A DNA stretch of 64,000 nucleotides from Paenibacillus sp. JCM 10914 (GCF_001315105.1 NZ_BAZR01000020.1:34131-98130); one strand, 5' to 3'. Positions 1 to 7,831 are shown, counted from the stretch's first letter. Notes: generated by a model from the letters alone, not told the origin. Program-made: numbers and translations.

Positions 1-1053
1 GGCTGTGATACATGCCAGATCGTCTGTCCGAAGAATAAGGGCAAGAGTTGGACGCATCAAGCCGACTTTAAACCTGACCCTGAAAAAGCCAAGCCGCTGC
101 TCTTGCCGATTCTCGACATGAGCAACCGTGAATTCAAAGAAGCATTCGGCGACACTTCCGCTGCTTGGCGCGGCAGAAAGCCGATACAGCGCAATGCGGT
201 AATTGCGCTTGGTAATTTTAAAGATATCTCGGCGGTACCGAAGCTTAGCGAGGTATTGCTGAAAGACCCGCGCCCAGAGTTGCGGGGAACAGCCGCATGG
301 GCTCTGGGCCGTATTGGAGGCGAAGAAGCTTTGAACAACTTAGAGAAAAGCATGAAGTCGGAAGGGGATTCCCAAGTACGAAATATGCTGCAGCAAGCCT
401 TAAACAAACTTAAACCAGAATCAGATCAACCAGATGATCGTTCTACCGCCGCTACTCCTGAACAGGAGAAACCGGCAGCCCAAGCAAGCCCTGGGATCCA
501 GGGCGCCGAACCGATGGCTGTTCCTGAAGGAGGACCTGAGGTTCTATATTATGATGAAGTACAATCGCCCATCGGCCCATTAACGGTATGCACGACCGAT
601 AAAGGGCTATGTCTGATTGAGTTCGGCAGCTTTCAAGTGAAAGAAGCCGTTATCCAGCAATGGTCACGGACATGGGCAGGCAATGGCGGTTACCAACGTG
701 ATGAAGAGCGACTGGCCTTGGTGACTGAACAGTTGAAGCAATACTTTGCAGGCGAACGTAAAGTCTTCGATCTTCAGCTCGATATGCGAGGAACGTCCTT
801 CCAGATGCAAGTATGGGATGCATTGAAGTCAATCCCTTACGGTAAGCTCTCTTCCTATAAGGATGTTGCCGAGATGATCGGACGTCCCAAGGCGGTTCGA
901 GCCGTCGGTGGAGCCAATAACAAAAACCCGGTGCCGATTGTGGTGCCTTGTCATCGTGTGGTAGGTACGGATGGATCGCTTATCGGTTATGCGGGCGGTC
1001 CTGAGCTCAAGCGGGCGCTGTTGAAGCTTGAGGATGCTGCGGTGGGTAAGTAA
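1..1053 (+). CDS. queG: QueG (epoxyqueuosine reductase) C-terminus fused to O6-alkylguanine-DNA alkyltransferase; 5' partial
   Basis: The frame is open from base 1, so the N-terminal cobalamin-binding part lies outside the window. Residues 2-10 of the fragment carry the ferredoxin-type pattern CxxCxxxCP that binds a 4Fe-4S cluster in QueG, which reduces epoxyqueuosine to queuosine in tRNA. Residues ~55-130 form the HEAT-like C-terminal repeat of QueG, with a WRGRKPIQRN stretch and an RGTAAWALGRIGGEEA stretch. After a Pro/Glu/Gln-rich linker (~133-183) the same frame runs into a complete Ogt/MGMT domain with the active-site motif PCHRV (acceptor Cys317 of the fragment). That domain repairs O6-alkylguanine by suicidal alkyl transfer. 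No in-frame start with a well-placed ribosome site separates the two parts, so they appear to form one polypeptide. The QueG and Ogt assignments are firm; the fusion is what the sequence shows. Confidence 0.85.
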   Translation, partial: GCDTCQIVCPKNKGKSWTHQADFKPDPEKAKPLLLPILDMSNREFKEAFGDTSAAWRGRKPIQRNAVIALGNFKDISAVPKLSEVLLKDPRPELRGTAAWALGRIGGEEALNNLEKSMKSEGDSQVRNMLQQALNKLKPESDQPDDRSTAATPEQEKPAAQASPGIQGAEPMAVPEGGPEVLYYDEVQSPIGPLTVCTTDKGLCLIEFGSFQVKEAVIQQWSRTWAGNGGYQRDEERLALVTEQLKQYFAGERKVFDLQLDMRGTSFQMQVWDALKSIPYGKLSSYKDVAEMIGRPKAVRAVGGANNKNPVPIVVPCHRVVGTDGSLIGYAGGPELKRALLKLEDAAVGK

Positions 1054-1119
1054 CAACACCACATCGAATCGGATGATATAAGGGCCGCTGGCAGGCTAAT
1101 AGCGTACCGTTTTTTTCAT

Positions 1120-1148
1120 TTGCCGTGATGAAGTGGACATGCTATGAT
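1120..1148 (+). promoter_or_regulatory. Probable sigma-A promoter of yneF-folE
   Basis: TTGCCG at 1120-1125 and TATGAT at 1143-1148 are separated by 17 bases, about 60 bases before yneF. It is the only good match in the gap after queG-ogt. Confidence 0.5.
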
Positions 1149-1208
1149 AGGTTCGTATAAACGCCATTAAATGGTAAATATTAGTATAGTTAAAGGTGGT
1201 CACTTGAC

Positions 1209-1448
1209 ATGATGCAAATCGTCATTCCGATTATTACTTTGATTGTGGGTCTGGTTGCCGGCTTCTTCATTGGTGCATACTATTTGCGTAAGCAGCTTGA
1301 GAAGATGCAGAGCGATCCCGAAGCTTTGCAGAAAATGGCTAAACAGATGGGTTATAATCTGAACGGTAAGCAAATGCAGCGCGCGCAGCAAATGATGAAG
1401 AATCAGCCGATGTCCGGTAAAGGTCAAGGCGGCCGCAAGCGCAGATAA
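1209..1448 (+). CDS. yneF: YneF-family small membrane protein (UPF0154)
   Basis: A 79-residue protein with one N-terminal membrane helix (about residues 3-25, Ile/Val/Gly-rich) and a charged cytoplasmic tail. The tail has the family signature of a Lys/Gln-rich stretch, then Met-Ala-Lys-Gln-Met-Gly and a Gln/Met-rich end. This matches the YneF family of Firmicutes, whose function is unknown. There are two ATG codons in a row (1209 and 1212); a ribosome site AAAGGTGG lies around 1190-1197. It sits alone ahead of folE. Confidence 0.85.
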   Translation: MMQIVIPIITLIVGLVAGFFIGAYYLRKQLEKMQSDPEALQKMAKQMGYNLNGKQMQRAQQMMKNQPMSGKGQGGRKRR

Positions 1449-1512
1449 AAAATGTTCGGTGCGTGCCAATGGCGACGCGTACCTATGGATAGAAGTGGAA
1501 GGGGGATGTACT

Positions 1513-2106
1513 GTGGCGGGTTTGAAAGATTATGTCAATCAAAAGGTTGGCGAGAACCGTGAGCAAATAGAGTACCATGTATCGGAAATATTGAAGCTGA
1601 TTGGTGAAGACACGAAGCGTGAAGGGTTGCTGGAGACGCCAGCTCGTGTAACACGAATGTACGAGGAGATATTTGCCGGATATGAAGTGGACCCGAAGGA
1701 TGTGCTCGGCGTCACGTTTGATGAGAACCATGAGGAACTCGTTATCGTGAAGGACATTGTTTACTACAGCCAATGCGAGCATCATATGGCTCCATTCTTT
1801 GGCAAAGTTCATATCGGTTACGTTCCAAGCGGGAAGATTGCAGGGCTTAGCAAGTTAGCCCGCCTGGTGGAGGCGGTCACCCGCCGTCTTCAAGTACAAG
1901 AGCGCATCACTTCGCAGATCGCGGATATTATGGTTGAAGCACTGCAGCCTAACGGTGTTATGGTTGTAGTGGAAGGAGAGCATCTGTGCATGTGTGCACG
2001 GGGGGTGAAGAAGCCGGGCAGCAAGACGGTAACTTCGGCCGTGCGCGGCAGCTTCCGCAGTGATGCTGCACAGCGTTCTGAATTCTTGTCCTTGATCAAG
2101 GGCTAA
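1513..2106 (+). CDS. folE: GTP cyclohydrolase I
   Basis: FolE converts GTP to 7,8-dihydroneopterin triphosphate, the first step of folate synthesis and also of the preQ0/queuosine route. The 197-residue protein has the zinc ligands Cys88 and His91 (in QCEHHMAPF) and Cys159 (in HLCMCARG), with the spacing of E. coli Cys110/His113/Cys181. I chose GTG at 1513 because GAAGGGGG stands 6-7 bases before it; the frame is open upstream to about 1459 but without a ribosome site. Length and motifs are normal. A clear terminator follows at once. Its position two genes after queG may be chance, although both enzymes belong to queuosine metabolism. Confidence 0.95.
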   Translation: MAGLKDYVNQKVGENREQIEYHVSEILKLIGEDTKREGLLETPARVTRMYEEIFAGYEVDPKDVLGVTFDENHEELVIVKDIVYYSQCEHHMAPFFGKVHIGYVPSGKIAGLSKLARLVEAVTRRLQVQERITSQIADIMVEALQPNGVMVVVEGEHLCMCARGVKKPGSKTVTSAVRGSFRSDAAQRSEFLSLIKG

Positions 2107-2122
2107 GCAACCGCTAAGATAC

Positions 2123-2160
2123 AAGAGGCTCCGCCATCTGATGGCAGAGCCTCTTATTTT
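2123..2160 (+). terminator. Terminator after folE
   Basis: The arms AAGAGGCTC and GAGCCTCTT enclose a short loop region and are followed by ATTTTGT. It separates folE from the convergent 2.2-4.2 kb module. Confidence 0.85.
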
Positions 2161-2196
2161 GTATAAATATCATCTACATGGAAGCTACACCGTCAC

Positions 2197-2469
2197 TCAA
2201 GATGCGCCATCCACCTGTTTCATATATTGAACGTAGGCTAACAAGGAGCTCTTCTGTTCTTCAATCTCTCGGATGCGGCGGGAGATCTCCATGAAGAAGA
2301 CCTCGATTTGATCCCTTAATACGTTGGCGGACTGTCCCTTCCAGTCTTGCAGCCTGGCGTACATGACCCTGGCTTCCTGTTCATCAGCATGAATGGCTGC
2401 AAGCAGCCCGGATAGCTCCCGCTCTGCCAGCAGCAGATCATCCAGCTCCAGCAAAATCTCCTGTCTCAT
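2197..2469 (-). CDS. WXG100-like small helical protein, probable partner of the lipase toxin
   Basis: An all-helical protein of about 90 residues with a Trp43-Lys44-Gly45 (WXG) turn in the middle, flanked by two long amphipathic helices. This is the fold and size of WXG100/EsxA-type proteins handled by type VII secretion. The C-terminal helix ends in Tyr-Met-Lys-Gln-Val-Asp, compatible with the aromatic-xxx-acidic export signals of the family. The second ATG (2469) fits better than the one at 2475 because AGGGAGG stands 8 bases before it. It is the last gene of a three-gene minus-strand module, 33 bases after the lipase. By analogy with small partners of LXG and TslA toxins it probably binds the lipase's C-terminal domain; that is inference. 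Confidence 0.6.
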   Translation of the reverse strand: MRQEILLELDDLLLAERELSGLLAAIHADEQEARVMYARLQDWKGQSANVLRDQIEVFFMEISRRIREIEEQKSSLLAYVQYMKQVDGAS

Positions 2470-2502
2470 GTTCATTTCCTCCCTGCGTGTGAAGGTGTGC
2501 CA

Positions 2503-3780
2503 TTAAATACTGTGGTCTGTCCGTTCGAATAAGTCAGCCTTGAATTTAATGTACTGTACGATATCGGTTGTATGTTGTAAGTGCCATTGGCTCATGGACA
2601 TAACGGAAGCGTCCAGTTGTGCTACGATCGGCTGCAACCGACGACTGTGGCTGGAGTACATATACTTGCCCAGTCGTTGTCGTATTCCCTCGATTTGAGA
2701 ATGGCTCTGATGGGCATGGGCTTTCCATTTTTCCGCGACGCTACGGAGCTCCGCTGGTGTCACCTGAATCGTGCCTGCGCCTCGACTAGCGGAGGCACCT
2801 CCTGCAAGACCCGTCATGATGCCGGCATTCCCGTGTAAACCGATCTTGTTGCCACCAAGCCCGGACAGCAGGGATGGACTGGAGGGTACTCTGGGTGAGG
2901 AGACTCTCTTATCCGTTGCGCCATCATACAGCGGATTGGAAATATAGCCATCCTTGAACTTATAACGGTCTAACTGATGATAATTCGGTCCGCCAAGCGA
3001 ATTATTGATTTTGGTTAATATGCTTACACCGTCATTGGCGTTCTTGTAACTGGAGTCTATGTAGTAAGTAGAACCGACATGACCGTCATAACCTCCGAAC
3101 GCTCCACTGGCGATGATATCGCCGGGATGGGCGAAATTGATGATCTGACTGTCAAACTCGCCGTTTTCTGCTTTTCTTCTTGCCTCGGGTGATAAGCTAC
3201 CGATAATCGAGGGTGCACTGAAGGTGACGGCAGACATTCCGGTATAAGCGGCTGCGTACTGAGCGTTAGCTCCCCCAAGGGAGTGCCCCGTTGAGCTGAA
3301 ATCGACACCCGTGTATCTCTTCTGCATTTCCAGGGCGTAGTCTTCAGCCTGATATAATTGATTGGTGCCGATAATATCCTTGCTCTTGTCCACCTTGCGC
3401 GTGACTTCGCCATACCAATCTTCCACTTTACTGATCCCGGTAATGTCTTTAACGGTATCCAGACGTCCTGACCAGGGAAGCTGTGGCAGTTCCAGCTTGC
3501 GCTTGATCTCTTCAATGCCGATGCCTGCATCAGCAACAAAGTCTGGAACCGCGCGAGCCATGCCCTTATCAGCTTCGGTACCACGATAAGCGATAACCGC
3601 TTGGTTGGTGCCCTCGTTGTAGAAGGTGACGGCATCAAAGCCGGAGAACGGACTACTCTTCGTGTTCTCCAGGACCTCCCATCCGGGAAGGTCCTCTAAG
3701 GTCTCGCCCTTCTTCAGATTAAGATAAGCTGCCTCCGACATGAGGCGGTATGTCTCATCATCGATCGGTTTTGAACTCAA
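2503..3780 (-). CDS. Class 3 lipase with C-terminal WXG100-like domain: putative type VII-secreted lipase toxin with reversed domain order
   Basis: A 425-residue protein without a signal peptide. Residues ~1-290 are a class 3 (Lipase_3/DUF2974-type) alpha/beta hydrolase: nucleophile Ser167 in GHSLGG, probable acid Asp221 in HPGDII and His234 in YDGHVGS. After a Ser/Pro/Gly-rich linker (~290-330), residues ~335-425 form two helices that start like a WXG100 protein (IQVTPAELRSVAEKW) and end with a Phe-x-x-x-Asp pattern (LFERTD). Type VII toxins usually carry the targeting helices at the N-terminus; here they are at the C-terminus, as I recall for S. aureus TslA. The start is TTG at 3780 with GGGAGGGAG just upstream. 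It lies between a lipoprotein gene and a WXG-protein gene on the same strand. Lipase is clear; the toxin role is inferred. Confidence 0.7.
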   Translation of the reverse strand: MSSKPIDDETYRLMSEAAYLNLKKGETLEDLPGWEVLENTKSSPFSGFDAVTFYNEGTNQAVIAYRGTEADKGMARAVPDFVADAGIGIEEIKRKLELPQLPWSGRLDTVKDITGISKVEDWYGEVTRKVDKSKDIIGTNQLYQAEDYALEMQKRYTGVDFSSTGHSLGGANAQYAAAYTGMSAVTFSAPSIIGSLSPEARRKAENGEFDSQIINFAHPGDIIASGAFGGYDGHVGSTYYIDSSYKNANDGVSILTKINNSLGGPNYHQLDRYKFKDGYISNPLYDGATDKRVSSPRVPSSPSLLSGLGGNKIGLHGNAGIMTGLAGGASASRGAGTIQVTPAELRSVAEKWKAHAHQSHSQIEGIRQRLGKYMYSSHSRRLQPIVAQLDASVMSMSQWHLQHTTDIVQYIKFKADLFERTDHSI

Positions 3781-3840
3781 AATATTCTCCCTCCCCTACA
3801 CAATCCAAGAAGATCCACGTTTACCCTGGTAAGCTTCCAG

Positions 3841-4200
3841 TTAGTCCGCTTCGATGGCTTGCTTTAACTCTGGACTCATCACTACATTTGAGGTTTCTTC
3901 CGTATTGTAGTCAACCGATATTTTGAAGGTCTGCTCGGGATGGCCAACAACATGTCCTTCGAAATTTACTTTGTTGGCTACGATGGAAGGCATCATTTCT
4001 TCGTTTGTAATCTCCACGTCAAGCTCATATTTTTGCTTGAGATAGTCGATTGCGGCCTGTTTGGCGGCCGTGATCTTGATTTCGGAACCCGACGGGGTGT
4101 TGGTCGTTTGATCGCCATTCATGTCCTGACAACCTCCAATAATGAGTATGGTAAGTATACAAGCCGATATGAAGCCGCGTACGATGAATCGATTGTTCAC
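3841..4200 (-). CDS. Small lipoprotein, candidate immunity protein of the lipase module
   Basis: About 119 residues: a short signal peptide with the lipobox Ile-Gly-Gly-Cys24 (lipid anchoring at the outer face of the membrane), a Thr/Ser-rich spacer, then a ~75-residue alpha+beta domain (one helix with AAIDYLKQKY, then beta strands with GHVVGHPEQTFKISVDY). This layout resembles the cystatin-like small lipoproteins of Firmicutes. GTG 4200 is preferred, with AAGGGAAGGA 4-8 bases upstream; TTG at 4218 is possible but lacks a site. It precedes the lipase by 60 bases on the same strand. A membrane-anchored extracytoplasmic protein is what one would expect as immunity against an exported lipase, but that is inferred from position and topology only. 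Confidence 0.55.
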   Translation of the reverse strand: MNNRFIVRGFISACILTILIIGGCQDMNGDQTTNTPSGSEIKITAAKQAAIDYLKQKYELDVEITNEEMMPSIVANKVNFEGHVVGHPEQTFKISVDYNTEETSNVVMSPELKQAIEAD

Positions 4201-4360
4201 GCTGATCCTTCCCTTCAAAAGTCATGGTGCCGCGAAGTTACATGCAGTCTCATTGTCATATCATAATCTGGAATTCGGGGCTGAAACAACCGAACAAATA
4301 ACCAGATATGTAGTAATAAAGGCCCAAGGAAGCGGAGGTTATAGCTTACACTTGTCCCGA

Positions 4361-4403
4361 AATATAAAAAGCCTCATCCTCTCGAAGTAAGCAAGGGAGG
4401 AGG
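4361..4403 (-). terminator. Terminator after the superoxide dismutase gene
   Basis: Read on the minus strand: GCCTCCTCC paired with GGATGAGGC (one mismatch), then TTTTTATATT. The 140 bases between here and the lipoprotein start hold no recognisable gene. Confidence 0.7.
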
Positions 4404-4460
4404 CCTATAGAGTTATTAACCAAAATTAACCATATTGAAGCGATACATATAATTTGATGA

Positions 4461-5609
4461 TCAAAAAGGCTGCCATTGCAGCTTGCTAGCTTGTTGAAAG
4501 CGTTCCGCAACTTCCGGCCAGTAAACCACGTTCCACCAGTCTTGAATATAAGCTTTCCGTTTATTCTGATGCTTGAGATAGTAAGCATGTTCCCATACAT
4601 CCAGAGCGAGCAGGGGGACGACATCCCACTGAGATAGATTTTGATGCTTCTCGGCTTGCAGAATCTGAAGTCGATGACTGCGTGGACTCCAGACGAGGAT
4701 GGCCCAGCCTCCACCTTCTACCTTATCGGCTGCTTCGGTAAATTGCTGTTTGAATTGATCATAGCTCCCGAAATCCCGCTTGATTTGTTTGGCAAGTTCC
4801 CCGCTGGGGTCTCCGCCACCCTTCGGATTCATAATCGTCCAGAATAGGGTGTGCAGATAATGGCCGGCTCCGTTGAATGCCAGCTCCCGCTCCCAGTGCT
4901 TCACAAGGTCGAAGTCGCCGCTTTTTCGGGCTTCCTCAAGCTTCTTCTCCGCCTTGTTCAAACCGTCGACATAGCTTTGATGATGGATATCATGATGAAT
5001 ACGCATCGTCTTCTCATCGATATAAGGCTCAAGTGCATTGTAGTTATACGGGAGGGGAGGCAGACGATGGCCGCCGATTGGCACGGCCGTACCTGGAGAA
5101 CCAGTCCCTTGAACCGCAAGCGTAGGATTAGGTTCCAGCACGACCGTCTGGTTGGACTTGGATTCCTGCATGAACTGCTCCAGCGCGCCTGGGGAATTCA
5201 AGGTTTCCAATTGGTTGAGGAAATGTTCGGATTCACGGATGAGATGGTGGAGTACCGTGCTGGCAAGCGGAACCTTCTGAACAGCGGTGCTGTTATCCTT
5301 AAGTCCTTTTAATTGGCGAACGAACTCTCTTGATTGATCGCAGGCTGCAGTGAGCAGCAATTCAATCTGTGTGAGCACTTGTGGGGAACCGGCATTATCG
5401 TAGCGAAGAATATGACGCAGTAATTCGTCCGCCGCCCGTTCCGTATCGGCAAATACGGTGGACCACTCATCCAGAACCTTGATATAGGTTGGCTCCAGGT
5501 CAGGCAGGATGGCTTTGATCAATGTGATATGCTTGCGTTCCTGATGCTTCCAATCTCGTATTTCTTCCAGTAACCGTACGGGGAGTTTAGCCCCATAAAT
5601 GAATAACAT
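4461..5609 (-). CDS. Fe/Mn superoxide dismutase with N-terminal helical domain
   Basis: The C-terminal ~200 residues are a complete Fe/Mn superoxide dismutase, which dismutates superoxide to hydrogen peroxide and oxygen. The metal ligands are visible in KTMRIHHDIHHQSYVDGLN (first His), GAGHYLHTLFW (second His) and LLALDVWEHAYYL (Asp and His). The N-terminal ~170 residues form a separate all-helical bundle (DUF2935-like in appearance), joined by a Pro/Gly-rich linker; a standard SodA of ~200 residues lacks it. ATG 5609 is chosen because GGGAGGG lies 6-10 bases upstream; the longer frame to 5642 uses the ribosome site as codons. It is a single-gene unit with its own terminator. Intracellular, as no signal peptide is present. 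Confidence 0.85.
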   Translation of the reverse strand: MLFIYGAKLPVRLLEEIRDWKHQERKHITLIKAILPDLEPTYIKVLDEWSTVFADTERAADELLRHILRYDNAGSPQVLTQIELLLTAACDQSREFVRQLKGLKDNSTAVQKVPLASTVLHHLIRESEHFLNQLETLNSPGALEQFMQESKSNQTVVLEPNPTLAVQGTGSPGTAVPIGGHRLPPLPYNYNALEPYIDEKTMRIHHDIHHQSYVDGLNKAEKKLEEARKSGDFDLVKHWERELAFNGAGHYLHTLFWTIMNPKGGGDPSGELAKQIKRDFGSYDQFKQQFTEAADKVEGGGWAILVWSPRSHRLQILQAEKHQNLSQWDVVPLLALDVWEHAYYLKHQNKRKAYIQDWWNVVYWPEVAERFQQASKLQWQPF

Positions 5610-5679
5610 GTCCGTCCCTCCCATATTAAGTTCACTATGCACACTATATTCATGCAGAAGCCTGTATTATGAAGAGGGA

Positions 5680-5732
5680 AATAAAAAAGAACTGCCCTAC
5701 AGTTCATCTCATGATGATCGTAGGGCAGTTCT
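5680..5732 (-). terminator. Strong terminator after the alpha/beta hydrolase
   Basis: Thirteen-base perfect arms (5688-5700 and 5720-5732, AGAACTGCCCTAC and its complement) followed on the minus strand by TTTTTTATTT. Confidence 0.85.
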
Positions 5733-5742
5733 ATGGACATGA

Positions 5743-6741
5743 TTACATGCCGGCATTGTCCGGGGATTGCAATTTGCCGAGGAAGGTGGAGACTCTGCGT
5801 AAATACTCTCGCGGATGCTCACGGAAAATAAGTTCATGATGCGCATTTTCGACGATCCAGGAGTCGGAATCGGGATGGGTTTGATTCGATGCGATCTTCT
5901 CGGCAATCGGATATGGCGCTTTATCGTCTCTCGTCCCGTGAATGAATAGCGTTGGGAACGGATAATCATTTTTCTTCACTTCATTATAAGGAATCTGATC
6001 CAAGCTGGTGCCGTTAAGAACTGGGAAGAGCAGTTCCAGAATCTCTAGCGATGGATGTCGCGGCAGATTGATTTGGTTGTGAATGTTATGGTAAAGCGTA
6101 TCCGGCTCGAGCAGGAACGAGCTGTCCAGAATCATAGCATCCACATCTTTCGTCTCAAGTCCGGCTTGAAGGGCGGTACCTGCGCCCATGGAGAATCCCC
6201 ATACAACAATCTGTTTGGCACCGCGCTGTTTCACATGCTCGATGGCACCCAGCAATTGGCGTTTCTCCTCCTTGCCGCCGGTAGCCACTTCTTTACTTGT
6301 CTGAGAGGCGAAGCCGTAATCAAACATAAGCACATTAAAGTTCATGTTATGCGCGTAATGAGCGATATCGTACATGGGCACCCATGTTTCTTCCCGGTTT
6401 GCTCCATATCCGTGGCTAAGCACAATCGTTTTGTTAGATCGTTCCGCAGGGATATACCACCCGTTTATATCCCGTTTACCGTCAATAGAGTGAAACGTGA
6501 CGCTCTCATAATTCATGTCCTTGGCCAACTTCGGGTTGGAATATAGCGGCGCTACCGTCGGATTCGACAAGACCCATGCGATATAGGCGTGAAGAGCAAT
6601 GAAACAAAAGATCAGAAAGAATACGACGGATAACACGAGAGCTAATATAATATGTTTAAAACGTACCAGTCCAGGGGAAAGCTCAGCTGGCGTATCATTC
6701 GTTTGGGAGAGTGGGGCGTTGCTACCAGTCGTTGTGCTCAT
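5743..6741 (-). CDS. Membrane-anchored alpha/beta hydrolase
   Basis: A 332-residue protein with one membrane helix at about residues 29-54 and an alpha/beta hydrolase domain behind it. Visible features are HGYGAN (oxyanion region), the nucleophile elbow GFSMGAG with Ser184, an Asp in HGTRDDKAP and the catalytic His in NAHHELIF. It resembles the BAAT/YqkD-like 'alpha/beta hydrolase of unknown function' group of Bacillales; the substrate cannot be named. The catalytic domain probably faces outward, given the short N-terminal tail, though orientation is not proven. A single-gene unit divergent from the IclR regulator gene; 187 bases separate the two starts. Confidence 0.85.
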   Translation of the reverse strand: MSTTTGSNAPLSQTNDTPAELSPGLVRFKHIILALVLSVVFFLIFCFIALHAYIAWVLSNPTVAPLYSNPKLAKDMNYESVTFHSIDGKRDINGWYIPAERSNKTIVLSHGYGANREETWVPMYDIAHYAHNMNFNVLMFDYGFASQTSKEVATGGKEEKRQLLGAIEHVKQRGAKQIVVWGFSMGAGTALQAGLETKDVDAMILDSSFLLEPDTLYHNIHNQINLPRHPSLEILELLFPVLNGTSLDQIPYNEVKKNDYPFPTLFIHGTRDDKAPYPIAEKIASNQTHPDSDSWIVENAHHELIFREHPREYLRRVSTFLGKLQSPDNAGM

Positions 6742-6877
6742 GATTGGCCCCTCCTAACCATGTAATATTTTCGTCAATATGAAAATTCAGAAGTTAACAT
6801 AATCGTATGCTGGCATGCCTATAAAGTCAATGGATATAAGGAGATTGTAAGACAAATGTAAACTCCGTCCCATATGG

Positions 6878-6906
6878 TTTACTTTTGATAAGAATTCTCA
6901 TATAAT
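6878..6906 (+). promoter_or_regulatory. Probable promoter of the IclR regulator gene
   Basis: TTTACT at 6878 and TATAAT at 6901 with a 17-base spacer. The inverted repeat AGAATT-n7-AATTCT (6891-6909) overlaps the -10 box. Confidence 0.55.
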
Positions 6907-6918
6907 TCTTGTAACCAG

Positions 6919-6935
6919 GTTTCATGTAATGAAAC
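6919..6935 (+). promoter_or_regulatory. Palindrome between promoter and start of the IclR gene, candidate autoregulatory operator
   Basis: GTTTCAT-GTA-ATGAAAC, perfect 7-base arms, placed just downstream of the likely transcription start and upstream of the ribosome site. IclR proteins bind such short palindromes and often repress themselves; binding here is inferred. Confidence 0.4.
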
Positions 6936-6955
6936 AGGAGAGGAGCAGGTCGGGA

Positions 6956-7696
6956 ATGGAAGACCGTAAATTAACCGTACGTGCTGTAGAACGGGCACTG
7001 GATATATTAATGTGTTTTACGAAGAACAGCGAACTAGCCTTGACGGAAATTTCCGCCCTTATCGGACTTCACAAGAGTACGGTTCATCGACTGCTAACAA
7101 CGCTGGAAGACAGAGGTTTTGTGGTACGGAACAAAGAGACGGAGAAATACCGGCTCGGTCTGAAAATATGGGAGTTGTCGATGCATCTATCGCAGAGCGA
7201 CGATCCCGCGATCCGGTTATTACCTGCAATGGAAGCACTGAGGGATCGCCTTGGAGAGACGGTAAGTCTTTATTTACGAGACGAGGCTGAGCGGCTGCGT
7301 ATTCAGGCCGTTCAGAGTAATCAAGCCATCCGGCGGGTGGCCCAGGTAGGCGTAAGATTACCGCTGTACGTCGGGGCTTCCAGCAAGGTGCTAGTGGCCT
7401 TTGCACCGCAGGTGGATCAAGATGAACTGCTGAACTCTCAGGACTGGCCGGAGTCTGTGGATCGTGAGGTATACCGACAACAGCTCGCCGAGATTTTGAA
7501 GGTCGGCTATGCGATTAGTATGGAGGAGCGGGAGCCAGGAGCGGCGGCGGTATCGGTCCCGATCTTTGATCGTTACGGCAAGGCGGCAGCGGCATTATCG
7601 ATGTCGGGGCCGGTTACACGGCTTTCAGCCGATACATTAAGGGAATACGCTCCTGTACTCAAGGAAGCAGCGCGAGAGATGGGTATGATGATATAG
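6956..7696 (+). CDS. IclR-family transcriptional regulator
   Basis: About 246 residues. The N-terminus has the IclR winged helix-turn-helix (LTVRAVERALDIL, then LTEISALIGLHKSTVHRLLTTL and a wing with FVVRNKETEKYRLG). The rest is the GAF-like effector domain, with the family's small-residue-rich end (AAAVSVPIFDRYGKAAAALSMSGP). The effector is unknown; typical ligands are small aromatic or sugar acids. ATG 6956 has AGGAGAGGAG about 10 bases before it; ATG 6929 is possible but its ribosome site is weak. No adjacent catabolic operon identifies the target: the upstream neighbour is the divergent hydrolase and the downstream one is convergent. Confidence 0.88.
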   Translation: MEDRKLTVRAVERALDILMCFTKNSELALTEISALIGLHKSTVHRLLTTLEDRGFVVRNKETEKYRLGLKIWELSMHLSQSDDPAIRLLPAMEALRDRLGETVSLYLRDEAERLRIQAVQSNQAIRRVAQVGVRLPLYVGASSKVLVAFAPQVDQDELLNSQDWPESVDREVYRQQLAEILKVGYAISMEEREPGAAAVSVPIFDRYGKAAAALSMSGPVTRLSADTLREYAPVLKEAAREMGMMI

Positions 7697-7734
7697 ATTG
7701 TGTCATGCAAGTACGGAGTTAACGAGCATGTACT

Positions 7735-7783
7735 TAAAGAGCGCGAGTTACGGGGAGCAAGGCCCGCTAACTCGCGCTCTTTA
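7735..7783. terminator. Terminator between the IclR gene and the small minus-strand gene
   Basis: Sixteen-base perfect arms built on TAAAGAGCGCGAGTTA and its complement, with a 17-base loop; A/T-rich on both sides, so it may work in both directions. Confidence 0.75.
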
Positions 7784-7831
7784 ATCATATTCAGTATCAA
7801 GGTGTCATGTGGTGTTCTTCGTAAAACTTTT

